From Vanrija pseudolonga (Eukaryota > Basidiomycota > Tremellomycetes > Trichosporonales > Trichosporonaceae): a stretch of 64,000 nt of DNA. The DNA lies in the NCBI RefSeq assembly GCF_020906515.1, contig NC_085854.1:1488001-1552000 (forward strand), in the 5' to 3' direction. Position numbers and translations under genes: made by a program. The notes under the pieces are model-generated. The model saw only the letters and a program-made list of their open reading frames with translations, ran no database searches and was not told the origin of the DNA. Shown here piece after piece: positions 1 through 11,206 of the stretch. Every line of letters starts with the position of its first letter. Position 1 is the stretch's first letter.

Positions 1-647
1 CGCTCGAAGTGCAAGCTGGGTAATCTTTGGCGGTTCGTGTGAATAACAGCGTAATGTCCTGTCCTGGCATGCCACCTTTGGCCGTGTTGTTGGACGCGAG
101 GGTGAAGAAGTCGACCTGTTCCGAGGGGGGCTTGCTGTCCGAGATGTCGAACATCCAGCCATTGACAGAGAGAGTGCCTGTGGGTGTCAGCTACGGGTCT
201 TGGCCTGTGGGCCTGCTCACCTTCCCTACTGCCCACAATGATGAAGGCAGCATTGGACGCTCCACCCGGGCAGAGCGTGCGCTGCAGTCCCATGGTGAAG
301 AAGCCCACAAAGCCACCCATAACAATGGCAATGAAGCACAGGGTGATCTTCTCTCGCCAAGCCTGCTGTGAGCTCTTCTCCTTGATGCCACAGGCGGCCA
401 AGAGGGGGCCAGGAGCCCAAAAGGTCACGATCCACGAAGTGATTCGCCACCAGTCGACACCTGGGTCACCCGCGTTGACACCAGCGGTCTGTGCGACGGG
501 GTTGATAAGTGGCACGGGCGCGACATGGCGTTCGGGCCTTGTAAGCGTCTTGCTCCGTTTCATGGTGCCACCAGAACGAGTGGGCTGGCGCTGGGGCGCC
601 GGCCCAGACGAGTAGGGTAGTGGTGGTACTTCCCCGTAGCGAGCCAT
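1..647 (-). CDS. CHS3: Chitin synthase, Chs3-type (class IV), N-terminal part
   Basis: This is the 5' part of a chitin synthase gene that runs off the left edge. The enzyme polymerises UDP-GlcNAc into chitin at the plasma membrane. The ATG is at 647-645. Exon 1 (647-221) and exon 2 (177 leftwards) are separated by a 43-nt intron and join in frame (phase 1). A polar tail of about 45 residues is followed by the family block with [16 protein letters not shown] and [20 protein letters not shown], the first membrane segment of Chs3-type enzymes. After the intron comes the cytochrome-b5-like region, seen as [12 protein letters not shown] and [10 protein letters not shown]. The catalytic QRRRW region lies outside the window, so activity cannot be judged. 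Class IV is assigned from similarity to the Chs3 N-terminus; that is knowledge of the family, not a search. Confidence 0.85.
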   Translation of the reverse strand, partial: MARYGEVPPLPYSSGPAPQRQPTRSGGTMKRSKTLTRPERHVAPVPLINPVAQTAGVNAGDPGVDWWRITSWIVTFWAPGPLLAACGIKEKSSQQAWREKITLCFIAIVMGGFVGFFTMGLQRTLCPGGASNAAFIIVGSREGEQAHRPRPVADTHRHSLCQWLDVRHLGQQAPLGTGRLLHPRVQQHGQRWHARTGHYAVIHTNRQRLPSLHFE

Positions 648-3049
648 GGTTGAGATGGAGGCGACCGAGGGGGAGGGTGGGGGAGGAGGGAGGCGGGTGC
701 CCTCTCAGCGAGGGGAGTGGGGGCGAGCTTGAGCGTTTGGTCGTGTCTCGACGTGAGTCGTGGTGGTCGTGAACGTGAGGGCGTGATGGGCGAGATTACA
801 GGTGCGACTTGGTGATGGCAGCAGCTACCGAGCTCGACATGGAGTGGTGTGATCGGGCTGGCTGATTTTTGGGTGTGTGCGTGTAGAGAGAGAGATGCGC
901 GATGGGAGCGAGCGGCCGGCCGCGAGCGGGGCGAGCGAGAGTGAATGAGCGTTGGTGCGCCGGCGGGCTTTGGGAGGTAGGAGGTGACGAGCTAGAGACT
1001 GTGTCAGTCGGGCGTGTTGGCCAGCGTGTGCCAGCAGCGTAGGGTGGGTGGGTGTGATGGTGTGCTGTCTGGGCTGGGCTAGAGGAATAGAAAGGAACGG
1101 CACACGCGAATAGCGATGCAGCGTCGAGGGGTGAGGGGTGAGGAAGGCAGGGACGCGGTGGAGAAGCCGAAAGGGAAGGTAGGGTCGCGAGTCCTGGGTG
1201 ATTTGTTGTTTCAGCACCTGGGCAGGCAGCTGTGGTGGACGACGAGCTTTGTCGAGAGCAGAGAGAGTGGATGGACGATGGTGCAGACAAACACGTCGCG
1301 AGAGTGCCAAGGCGGCTGCGGCGGCAGCAGAGGGAGTGAGGAGAAATAGTCGGGAAGGCCGGCGGGGGGGGCGAGCAAGGCAAGGCAGGTTGCAGCACAA
1401 TGAAATCGTGCTGGCAGGTTGGCGGCGGCGGAGGCGGCGGGAGGGGCGTGCGCGGATGGGTGGATGGTGGGTGGAGGGTGGTCCACGATGTGCGACGTAC
1501 CTTGCTTGAGCTCAGACTATGGGAGGTGCAAGTTGTGCAGCAGCGAGGTTTTGATGGCGACGACGAGGGAGGAGATGAGGAGGAGAGGAGGAGTGACACG
1601 AGATGGAGTGGTGGTAGCAAGTGCTAGTAGAGCTAGTAGTGCCGTGTGCCATTGGGCGTGTCGCGCCAGTTTGATACACCCACCACCATCAAAGTGCATT
1701 CCATCACACACTACACGCTGCACGCTGCACACTGCTGCCTGCTCACGCCCGCCTGGCTGGGTTCATTAGCATTCGTTTGATGATTAGCGTGTGCGTCGCG
1801 CTGTAGCCAGTCTAGCCCCAGCCCACGCGCCTGGCCTCTGTCAGCGCGAACCGTGCGCGGTCCCATTTCCCTGTGCTTTGCGCCCCGACCCTGAAGTGGG
1901 CCCAGGGACCCGTCGGGATCAAGGGGGGGCACGCGGCACGGCGCTGCCTGCATCCACCCAGTGTCTCCAACCTGCCGATCATGGCATGCAGGCACTTTGC
2001 TTTTCACGCACACTGCAGCGAAACCAAGGCTGACCAAGGCTCGCTACACACCGCCGGCAACCCAGCCCTGAGACTGGGCCACATCATCTGCTGGCTGGCG
2101 ACGAACCAGCTCCACGGCACCACGGCCCGAGGTGACTGTCCTTTGTAGACGCTGACGCGATCTCGCGCCGACGCGTCGTCGAGACGCTGCCGCATCATGC
2201 TTTGCAGCAACGTAGTGTGCCGTGAGCAGCCCACCTTTGCAGCTCGCTTGTGCCCGTTCGCTCGCTTGGACAGGTGGCACTCTGCACCAGGTCTGTGTGC
2301 TATAACTGTCGCGCCGAGCCCTGAGGAGGGAGGAGATGTGTGACAAGGTTGGATTTCACGTCGGTGCGGGCCGTGGCAGGCCACCACTGGCCAGGCTTAT
2401 TGGGCTGTAGCAGCATCTCTCGCTCGCCGTGGTGGCTCCGCGACCGCGCCGCGCCGCTCGCTCCCGGTGACCGAGGCAGCTTGGCCAGTGGCAGCCAACT
2501 GCCAGCACAGCCTCACACACACACGGCGACAGCGACGCCCGCGCGACCACCGTCCGAGACAAACGAACACAGTCAGGACACGGCGGCGAGCGCCACCGAC
2601 GCACCCAGCCCCGAGTGTGCCAATTCATTAAGCCGAGCCAAGAGCCAATAGACGGGGCATGAATGCGGCAAGCACGTCGGCGGCGTCACCACGTGTGTCG
2701 TGTGTCGGCGGTGCGCGGTGGACGGCGCGGCATCGCGCCGGCCGGCGACGCACTTGTGCTTGCTTGTCACGACCACCATCGAAGTCTGCCACACCAGTGG
2801 TTCCCTGCCCCCTGCCATGCCATGCCACACCGCACGGGCGCCCAAGGCCGCCGCGCCCACGGCGGCGACTTGGCACCCCGGGCTCGAGCTCACCCTCGCT
2901 CGGGCACTCGCGTCGCGTGAGGCACTTGCCCTCGGCGCCAAGATCCCAAGATCCAGCCGCCAAGAGCGGCCACATAGCTACATGGCTGTTTACCGAGGCT
3001 TCTACGGCCGTGGCGTGGCGATCAGTGCCGCAGCATTCATACGGCTCTT
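648..3049. other. Intergenic: upstream region of the chitin synthase gene
   Basis: No gene is supported here. The part nearest the chitin synthase start (about 650-1620) is rich in pyrimidines on the minus strand, as expected for a long 5' leader or promoter. The open frames there encode only Ser/Pro/His-rich low-complexity peptide. The rest (1630-3049) includes the 3' flank of the neighbouring minus-strand gene. I see no RNA gene or element. Confidence 0.5.
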
Positions 3050-3612
3050 CTACGCGAACTCGACGTGCAGCTCAAACGGCAGCTCGTCCCCAGACTTGTA
3101 ACCCGCCGGCACGCCATACGTCCCACTGCCCGAGATGCCCGCGAGCTCGCCCCTAGATCGAAAGATAATGATAAGCGCTTGCTTGCCCGCCCACAGCGGC
3201 CAACGACCACTTACGTGCCCGAGATAATCTGCCACTCGGCAGTGACGACGCCGTCTGCGAACGCGCCCTTGGCGAGCGCCGTGAAGGTGCCCTGCCGGCC
3301 GAGGAGGGTGCCGGTGAATACCTGCTGTCCGACGAAGGTGTTGGCGTCGTCCGACTGGTATGTCCTGCGCGTCACGTCAGCGCGGTAAAGGGGCGGTTGG
3401 CTCACTTGATGTACACACCCACTGCCCAGCCCGAGATCTGCGCCCCGTGGTACTCGCGCTCCTGGTTGCAGAAGTTGGTCTTGACTGGCACGTCTCGCGA
3501 CGCGGGGACAGGCGTCTCGGTGTACGAGAGGACCTTGAAGCTGGACGTGACTGCGGGGGTCAGCGTGCGTGGTCACTAGTGGCGAGCAGGACGCACTGGT
3601 AGAAGGCGCCAT
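3050..3612 (-). CDS. DUF3224-like small protein
   Basis: This is a four-exon gene (3612-3597, 3550-3406, 3364-3215, 3152-3050) encoding 137 residues. All joins keep frame and all introns are GT-AG (46, 41 and 62 nt). The sequence is built of short beta-strand-like segments. The order FTGTLLGRQGTFTALAKG, then GVVTAEWQIISGTGELAGISGSG, resembles the DUF3224 / allene-oxide-cyclase-like barrel: a Gly-rich turn, then an acidic strand, then a G-x-L-x-G-I-x-G motif. There is no signal peptide or membrane segment, so it is probably cytosolic. The biochemical role of this family is not established. The first exon carries only five codons. Confidence 0.7.
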
Positions 3613-4323
3613 TGTGTGTGTGGGATGATGGTCGCCGCTGCTCGCGACTTGAGACGTCATTTATGTGCGCCGCCGCGATGCCATCTTACGCCGTGGCACG
3701 CGCCGCCCGCCGCAGTCCAGTCATCCGGCGTCATCATTCCGCACCGCGACCGAGCGCACCCGCAACCGGCACTAGTAAACCCACCGCGGTGGCGGCGCCG
3801 TGTCGCCGATGCAATCCACTCATCGCGCGCCATGCGCTCCGACACACCATACGCCCCGCCTCACTGATCAACTAGCATGCGGATCCGTGTATCTCGCCTG
3901 TCGCTGCTACGGCGCACCCTCGGGTCCTTTACCCCCCCGCGCGCGGTGCTATTCTCACCCCCTTGGCACACGCAATCAGTCTCGCGCCTCTTCGATCCCT
4001 CCGTCTCGCACATCAGTCAGTCACATGAAAGCAGCAGCGGGTGGGGGCACGCGTTCCTCGTAAACTCTGTTCTTGTGCGACGCGTCGATCGGCGGTCCAG
4101 TCACCTTTTACATAAGCCTGCGTGGCGACCACGCGAGGTCACGTGCACCACCATCCAAGCCCACTATGACACCATGGTGCCGCCGCGCGCCACCCGCCCC
4201 CCCAAGCCACTCACACACACGACACGCACACCCGGTTGACTCTAGTCCATGTCTCTCCCCCTGCTATCGCGCATCGCACCCCTCCTCTTCCGCCGCCAGT
4301 TATCCACCACTACAGCATCCATC
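3613..4323. other. Divergent intergenic region
   Basis: This region separates the DUF3224-like gene and the I9-inhibitor gene, which are transcribed away from each other. It is GC-rich, and the 3' half carries C-rich runs that look like a leader. No coding region is supported. Confidence 0.5.
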
Positions 4324-4958
4324 ATGGCCGACAAGCAGGGTAAGTGCGCGTGTCCCCCCTCTATCCAGCCTCGAGCGGCCACGTCCCGCCGCCGCACCCC
4401 GCCCCTCGCCACCCGCCTCCGCCTGCGGAGCTTACGGCCCAGTCCGCCTCCGGCTCATCTTCGTCCTCGCCGCCGCGTTTGGCGTGCTCTACCTCGCCCA
4501 TGTGCGCGGGTACACCTCGACTGCGTTGTCGTACGCCGGCGTCGCGGGCAGCAGCGGCGGCGGGGACTTTGCCACCACCAACACCCACGCCCACGGCCAC
4601 GGCCTCACCGCGGCCCACGCTGACCACGTCCAAGTTATCGTCACCTTCAAGAAGGGCGCCTCGAGCGCCGACAAGGCTGCGATCCTTAACGGCGTCGTCG
4701 CCAAGGGCGGCAAGGTCGTCGACAAGTCGGACGCCGACTCGTCGAGTGAGTTGCTGCCGCACGGGAGCGGGTCAGCGGGTACTGACCGTTTCAAGTCTTC
4801 CCCTACGCCGTCGTCTCCATCTCGCCCGACTCGTTCGCGGCCCTCCAGTCCGCCTCGCTTGACGACAAGCACGACGTCATCAAGGGTGTTGGTGAGTGTG
4901 AGCTGGTTGACGGCGCTGACGCCAAACAGAGGAGGACAAGGAGGTCAGGATCCAGTAA
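4324..4958 (+). CDS. Membrane-anchored proteinase inhibitor I9 (Pbi2-like)
   Basis: Four exons (4324-4339, 4443-4745, 4796-4891, 4930-4958) give 147 residues. The C-terminal 75 residues match the I9 / Pbi2 fold: HVQVIVTFKKGASSADKAAI, then a Gly-Gly-Lys-Val turn, then VFPYAVVSISPDSFAAL and a closing VEEDKEVRIQ. In yeast, Pbi2 inhibits the subtilisin-type vacuolar proteinase B and also assists vacuole fusion. What is odd is the N-terminus. MADKQ from exon 1 joins VRLRLIFVLAAAFGVLYLAHVR, a clean signal-anchor or signal-peptide segment, then a Gly/His-rich linker of about 35 residues. Pbi2 itself is a short soluble protein without such a segment. The join needs the acceptor at 4442, the one that keeps frame; other acceptors in the 103-nt intron do not give this protein. 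Confidence 0.75.
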
Positions 4959-5041
4959 ACCTGGGCAGCGCCCTCATGAACGTTGTACCCATGCTGCTAC
5001 CATGCAAAGTTATCAAATGATGATCTACCTGCTTCTCTCTA

Positions 5042-7195
5042 CTATCGCCGGCGAAGCATCTCGAGCTCCTCCTCGCACTGAAGTAGCAGCTTGCCCATCT
5101 CGGCGCCGACGTCGCCCCCGCCTCGGCCGAAAGCCGCCTTGCACGCCGCCACTGCCTCGCGCAGGGCGCGGACGGCGTCGAGTAGTCGGCCGACGCGCTC
5201 AATAACCTGCTGCTGGCCCGCTTGGCGCACCGGCGTGATACCTGTCTGGCCGAGCTGGTCGGTGTCCATGGACAGCAGCTTGGCCAGCTCGGCCATCATG
5301 ACGGCGATGGTGGGGTGGTTGGCAGGGTGAGCTTCGCGCGCGCCGCTGATGGCGGTGCGGAGCTGGCCAATCGCAAACTCCCACACGGAGAGCTCGGTCG
5401 GCGGTGTGAGAGTCAGGACTTGGAGGCGGAGCAGGGGTAGAAGGGGGTAGGTCGAGCTAGGGACGAGCTTCTGCAGAGCAGTGATGATGGGCGACAGCTC
5501 GGGGCCGGCAGTGGCGTAGTCTGGAGAGGTTAGCATAGTCAAGATGCCGTTACACCTCACCTAATCCTCCAGCCTCATCCTTTGCGAGTGTTGCCTTTCC
5601 TCGCTCGATAAGGACACGCAGCGCAGGCACGTTGATGCCGAAGGTGTCGCCGCAGGCGGCACACTTCACCGTCGCTTCGCCGTCGTGGCGCAAGTCTGAG
5701 TGGGTTAGAAAGGCACCAACAAGATACCCACCAGGCATGCGGCCCCGCCCATCCTCCTTGCACCCAGGATGCAGCACGCTCCACCGGGGGTCAACCCACG
5801 CCAGGTCGGCGTTCTGCTCGCACAGCGAGCACTTGCAGTCAAACCCGTACCGCTCCGACAGGTCCTTCTGGCGCTCGGCATACGGCAGCGACACGTCGAT
5901 GTAGGACGTGAGGACCTGGTGGGTTAGCCCTGCGACAACTTCGTACCCACCTCTTCGCCGGGGCGAATGTCGCTAATAGCAACGACCTGCATGTCCTTGC
6001 CGCCGCGGGGGAAGACGACGACGGCGTTCGGCTCACACGAGTGGTTGAATAGCGCGCAGACGGGCGACGTGGCGACGCCAATCGGCGTCAGGTCTGGCGC
6101 CGAGAGCGTGAATGAGTTGACGGAGAACTGGCGGGTTAGCTCATTTCCGACCGAGTCACCCACCGCCGAGCACATGTCGAGCAGCTCCGAGGCGCTCTTG
6201 AACCCAAAGTCGGCCATGTCGGCCGGCTCGAGCACGTCGGGGTTGGCAGACGGCACAGCTGCGTTGAGGTAGTGCCTGATATGCTGAACCTGCCCTGCGA
6301 GCTTCATCGTCGCGGCTTCGTCGAGCGTCTTGGCGTCTGGGGGTTAGGTCGAGTCGCGAGCGCTTGATACCTACGCGATTCCATAGCGGCGACACCAGCC
6401 CACTGGAGGTCAGCAATGCCCATGATTTGGTACGCACCCAGTCCGGATCCCGCCCAGTGGCATCCCTCGCCGCCTTGCGCGCCCAGCACATACGCGCCAC
6501 GGCGCGCCCGGCATCGCTCACGACCCACGAGTTGTCGCGCCCGTTCTTCGCCTTGTCGGGGAAGGTCCGTGCCCACATGCCGCGGATACGGTCGAGGGCG
6601 GCGCACTCGGGCTTGTGCGCGGGCCAGTCGGCGCGCTGGCACGCCGCAGAGCAGTAGTGCAGCGCCTTGCACTTTGCGCAGCGCGACATCTTGGTCTCCT
6701 TGAAGCAGTTTGAGCAGCGCGTCTGGAGGTGCGCGAGGGAGAGCACGGCGACGCGGGGCGTCGTGCTCAGCAGCGTGGTGCCCGACCAGTCCTTGCGCAC
6801 GGCGTGGCCAGCTGCGGCGTGGTCAGCTTGAGGAGGAGACGGGGAAGCTGCTACACACCTGTGATCACTGCCGTCGTGGCGAAGAGCCCGCGCCCGCGGT
6901 CCGGCGTCGAGCGGATGGCGAGGGGTGGCTCGAGGTCGGGGTACGCCGAGGCGTCGAGAGATCCTGAGGCGGGAGGGGCAGTAGCAGCGGCGGCCTTGGG
7001 CTCCTCAGTCGCCATCTCGACGTCGGCAGGTGCCGAGGGGGCAGCCGACACCGCGGAAGGCGCGAGCTCAGCTCCGGCCGGCGCGGTCGTAGCGGGGGCA
7101 CCAGCGCCAGCGGGTGCAGCGGTAGCGCCCACGCCGTGCCGGCTGCTTGCTGTCCGCGCGTCCCGCTTGCCCTTGAGCGACTGGAACGAGGACAT
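5042..7195 (-). CDS. SMYD-type MYND zinc-finger SET-domain protein
   Basis: This is a multi-exon gene with ATG at 7195-7193 and stop at 5044-5042. An Ala/Pro-rich tail of about 85 residues precedes the first half of a SET domain (IRSTPDRGRGLFATTAV). A MYND finger follows, starting CSNCFKETKMSRCAKC and continuing with YCSAACQ and H-x3-C. The second SET half has the catalytic-core motif NHSCEPNAVVVFPRG and the block EEVLTSYIDVSLPYAERQ. A post-SET cysteine set, DCKCSLC, comes next, then a helical C-terminus without clear homology. This split-SET order defines the SMYD/Set5-Set6 class of lysine methyltransferases, acting on histones or other proteins. The substrate cannot be told from sequence. 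At least six short introns interrupt it. Confidence 0.85.
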
Positions 7196-7581
7196 GGAGA
7201 GTGAGTGGGATGGTGAGCGATGGAGAGGGCGGCAGTCGACTTGGATTTTGTCGGGAATGGCAGAGTAAAGTGGAGGCCCGAGCCGTGCCTGGCGCCTGGG
7301 TGACGGGCCGTCAGTCAGTCATCCACCGAGCGAGCCAAGCATTCGGCGTACAGCCGCGGTCGTCAGACCCACCAGTGCTGAACAATCACGGCGCATTCGC
7401 ATCAACGAGCAAACAAGCTGCAGTGCACAGTGCAGGCAACGTAAGACCGGCCCTGCGGCTCACTTGCAACGATGCGAGGTCCGAGACAGTACAAGCGCGC
7501 GCACCCCACCGCGTACCCACGCACCAAGGCAAGCCTACATGACTATACATCACACAAAATCGCCGATCTAAGTCTATAAGT
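7196..7581. other. Intergenic region
   Basis: This 386-bp gap lies between the stop of thioredoxin reductase and the start of the SMYD gene, both on the minus strand. It holds the 3' UTR of the former and the promoter of the latter. No gene is seen. Confidence 0.5.
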
Positions 7582-8912
7582 TTAGTGGCCGTTGCCGTTG
7601 GCAGCGGCCTTCTTCTCGGCGGCAACGACGTCGGCGTCCTCCTCCTCCTCGGCGAGGAGGCGCTCAGCCTCGAGGCCGGCCATGCAGCCCGAACCAGCCG
7701 AGGTGATGGCCTGGCGGTAGCGCTTGTCCTGGACGTCACCGGCAGCAAAGACACCAGCGACCGAGGTCTGGGCAGTACCGGGGACAGTGATGATGTAGCC
7801 GTCCTCGTCGGTGGCAACCTGGCCCTTGATGAGGGCAGTAGCAGGCTCGTGGCCAATGGCGTAGAAGAGGCCGTTGACGGGGAGCTCGGACGACTCGCCA
7901 GTCTGGACGTTCTGGAGCTTGAGCGATTGCAACAGCTCGCCGTCACCGAGGCACTCGGTGGCAACAGTGTGCCAGAGGACAGTGACCTTGGGGTGGGCGA
8001 GGAGACGCTTGGCCATGATCTTGGAGGCACGGAGCTCGCCACGGCGAACGAGAACGTAGACGTGCGAGCCGTACTTTGTCAGGTACATGGCCTCCTCGGC
8101 AGCCGAGTCACCACCGCCAATGACGGCAAGGGCCTTGTTGCGGAAGATGGGAACGGCACCGTCACAGACGGCACACGCCGAGATACCGCTCTGCCAGTAC
8201 GTGTCCTCGCCGGGGAGGAAGAGGCGCTTTGCCGAGGCACCGGTGGCAATGATGATGCTGTGGGCGTCAGGATCAGAACCTCTTTTGATTGCAGATCGGC
8301 GTCTACTCACGTGTCGGCAGTCAAAAAGTCGGCCTCCTCCTCCTCACCCTCAGTCCAGTACTTGAAGGGACGGGACGAGAGGTCGACCTTGGCAATGGTC
8401 TCGGTGATGATCTCGGTGCCGAAGCGCTCGCTGATATTGTCAGCAACTGACCACATCGCACACCACACTACACTCACGACTGGGCACGGAACTTGTCCAT
8501 CATCTCGGGGCCAGTAACGCCCTCGGGGAATCCGGGGAAGTTCTCGACATCGGTCGTGGTGGTAAGCTGGCCTCCTGGGGCGAAGCTGCGAGTGTTAGCG
8601 GTGTCTAGGCGATAGTGCGTCGCGTGTTTCGGGCAGGTCGGCCGAGCAGCGGCGGCGCAGTGGTGCGGCGGGCGATACCGGCGCTAGCCTCGCCCTCACC
8701 ACCAGCGTCGCCGCCATCACTCCAAACTCAACTCACCCATTAGCAAGCATGCCCTCGTAGAGCACGGGCGTGAGGTTGGCACGGGCGAGGTAGATGGCTG
8801 CCGTGTGGCCGGCAGGTCCAGAGCCGATGATGACGGCCTGCGAGTGCTTCTTGGCCGACTTGACGCCCGACTTTGCGGGGACGCGGATCGAGGGGACGGG
8901 GAGGGGAGCCAT
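7582..8912 (-). CDS. TRR1: Thioredoxin reductase (NADPH), low-molecular-weight type
   Basis: This FAD flavoenzyme transfers electrons from NADPH to thioredoxin. The first AUG of the frame is at 8912-8910 ([16 protein letters not shown]). The FAD-binding [16 protein letters not shown], the linker [20 protein letters not shown], the redox-active CAVCDGA, the NADPH-binding [10 protein letters not shown] and the C-terminal [10 protein letters not shown] are all intact. Three introns are visible, including 8586-8736 and one near 8310. The protein ends in a Glu-rich tail, then GNGH. The reading frame stays open upstream of the AUG and encodes a mitochondrial-type presequence (separate entry), so two isoforms are likely. 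Identity is very secure; the start is the uncertain part. Confidence 0.95.
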
Positions 8913-9104
8913 CTTGAGTGCTGGGTTCTTGCGGAGCTGGTCGCCGGTGGAAGTGGCTGCGAGGTGGGCTGGGACGGAGGCGGCGGTGGGGTGGGCCGAG
9001 GGTGTGCTGGTGTGCAGAGAGCGGTGGGCGGCGCGGCGGACTGGGTGGAGCTGGCGCGGCGAGGGGAGACGGGCCCGGGTGGGTGCGATGAGGTGGCGGA
9101 GTAT
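8913..9104 (-). other. TRR1: In-frame N-terminal extension of TRR1 with no AUG; putative mitochondrial presequence
   Basis: The 64 codons before the TRR1 AUG are open and in frame. They begin [19 protein letters not shown] and continue with an Arg-, Ser- and Ala-rich stretch that has no acidic residue for about 50 positions. This is the composition of a mitochondrial targeting presequence. No AUG exists in this frame. The stretch starts at an AUA codon (9104-9102) directly after ACAACCACC, a purine-minus-3 leader context typical of start codons, and is preceded by a pyrimidine-rich leader. Initiation at this near-cognate codon is inference. The alternative is an upstream exon with an AUG that I could not find. 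Confidence 0.5.
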
Positions 9105-9644
9105 GGTGGTTGTGTTTTGGAGGAAGGGAAAGAGAGAATGTTGGTGATGATGGAGACTTTTTACGTGTTGAAAGTCGTGCGTGCAGTGCAGCAGCGGAGG
9201 CGGCGGCGGCGTCGACACGCAGAGGACGACGAGATTGCGCCAGATGGCTCAGCTGCCAGCACGCAACCTGGTCGGGCGGGGCCAGGCCGTAGAAGTGGGA
9301 ATTGACATAATACACCCGACGGCCGAAAACCCGCGTTTAGTAATAGAAACTTGACCCGCTGACACATTCAAATCAAGACACTGACTGTCCTGTTACCCGG
9401 TAACCCACCACGACGGCCCATTACAACCCAGCAAACACGGGTCCACTTCCGTGTCACGGGTAAACATGCATGATAACACAACCTAGCCAGGCTATACTCT
9501 ATCACGTAGCATGTAATCAGCCTCGTCGACGCCGACGCCGTTGCCGTTGCCCCGCGCCGCGCTCCTCCAGTCACAGCCACGGCGTCACCGCGCTCCGCAC
9601 CAGGGCTTCGCCAGCCCAACCAGACAGCCGGCATGCCCCAGCGC
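9105..9644. other. Intergenic: TRR1 promoter/leader and TFIIS 3' flank
   Basis: The part next to TRR1 (9105-9180, read on the minus strand) is a C/T- and A/C-rich leader. The remainder holds no supported gene. Confidence 0.5.
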
Positions 9645-11206
9645 TTAACTAAACTTCCAGCGGTTGCCACAATTCTCGGACCGTCAGCATTGCACGTCCC
9701 GGCCGTTGTGACACTGCACTCACCGTGCAACTATTTTCCGCAACACGAGGTGGCGTCGAGCAAACAGGGAGAAACAAAGGGTCAGCATATATTCTGGCAG
9801 GTCAGTCCTCCTCCCTACGTACGTGACAAAGGTCTACGGTGCGTCAGCGCATGTCATCACGGGGCGTGCCGGGCGTGCACCGGGTCTACTACTCACCGTC
9901 ATCGGCTCGTCTGCAGAACGAGTCTGCATCTGGTAGTAGGTGCACTTCCTCTGGTTACACCTTGAGCACTTGAACGCGTCGGTTTCGGCCTTTGGATTGT
10001 CAGCTTTTCGGCTGTGTGTGCGGTAAGACTGCGCCTCCACCCACCTGGGTTACGCCGACCGCCTTGGCCTTGAACAGGTTGTGCTCGGCAATCTTCTCGT
10101 TCTTAAGGCGGACACTTTCCGAAGCCATCTCCTGGGCATTGTCAGCTCCACTCCCCTCCGTCTCACGGTCCCACGCACCTCCTTGGTCATTCTGACGACC
10201 TTGTCCGCCGACACGGCGCCGAGAACAATCTCGTTACGGAGGCCAGGGTTGCCCTTGTCCTTGAGGTTGAGGAAGAGGGAGCGCATCTCTGGGATGGGTC
10301 AGTTACAACTCATCACATCAACACCCACTGCCGCGGTAGTCGTTGCCCGTCGAGAACTTCATGAGCTTGAGCGCTTCACGCTCGATGGCTATCGCGCGCT
10401 CCGAAAGGACCTTGGTTTCTGCAATCATCAGCTCCCATGCCCCATGCACACACCCGCGTCAACGCCCACTCACGCGCATTGCTGTCGCTCGCCAGCGCGT
10501 CGTAGATCATGACGACACAGCGATCGCGCACCTCCTCGCTCGCGTACTCGGTCTTGTCCGACCGCAGTGTCTTGTCCACGCCGTCGTCCTTGGCCGTACG
10601 CGGCTTGGTGCGCGTCGTGTCGATTGTGCTCAGCGGAGGCGGCGACTTGGCCTTCTCCTTGCCGTCCGGCGTGCCAGGAGTACTTGCCCCACTGGCAGAT
10701 GCGGGTGCCGACGCCTCGGCCTTGACGCGCTTGACGGCGTCGCCACCGGCAGCCGCTCCGCCCTCGTCCTCCTTGCTCTCCTCGTCGCGTTTCCGCTTGC
10801 GCTTGCTCTCGTCCACCGCGTCCTTCCACAGCTTGACAATCTCCTGCGCGAGCGAGCTCACGCCGGGAGTGGCATGCTTTCGTAGCTTGCCGACGGCGAC
10901 ACCGACACGGGATGTCTAAGCAGTCAGCACACAGCAGCGAGCACACAAGTCCGCCGCGCATCGGGGCGGCACACGCCCCCCAGTGATCCTACACGATAGA
11001 CACACAACCCCACTCACCCTCAGGAGCTCCTCGGTGGGCTGCACATCCGTCTTGAGCTTCTTGAGGAGGCCAATGACGTCCTACATGGGTGTCAACAAAG
11101 CCGGGCAACTCAAACGCGTGAGGAACACAACGCTCACCTCGGTCTTGCCAGCGGCATTGGCGTCATTCAGCTCCTTCACCAGGCTAGTGAGCGCCGTCAC
11201 GTCCAT
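9645..11206 (-). CDS. DST1: Transcription elongation factor TFIIS
   Basis: TFIIS rescues backtracked RNA polymerase II by stimulating transcript cleavage. The ATG is at 11206-11204. Exons 11206-11138 and 11080-11018 encode [20 protein letters not shown] and [20 protein letters not shown], the LW/TFIIS-N domain. A Lys/Glu- and Ala/Ser-rich linker with a KRKRDEE-like basic patch follows. The central polymerase-binding domain has [17 protein letters not shown] and [20 protein letters not shown]. The zinc ribbon is [20 protein letters not shown], then [21 protein letters not shown] and the stop. The catalytic D-E pair is in SADEPM. The end of the ribbon is assembled from an 11-nt exon (9833-9823), a 7-nt exon (9730-9724) and a final 30-nt exon (9674-9645). 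This is the only reading I found that restores the fourth-position cysteines. The identification is very secure. Confidence 0.93.
9724..9730 (-). other. DST1: 7-nt micro-exon of TFIIS
   Basis: The exon TTGCACG lies between an acceptor ending ATAG (G at 9731) and a donor GTGAGT starting at 9723. Joined to the 11-nt exon 9833-9823 (ACCTTTGTCAC) and the final exon beginning AATTGTGGC, it gives [13 protein letters not shown]. The flanking introns are 92 nt and 49 nt. Confidence 0.85.

Noticed and set aside
796-1620. 274-codon open frame on the minus strand upstream of the chitin synthase
   Set aside because: It encodes only Ser/Pro/His low-complexity peptide and is better explained as a pyrimidine-rich leader.
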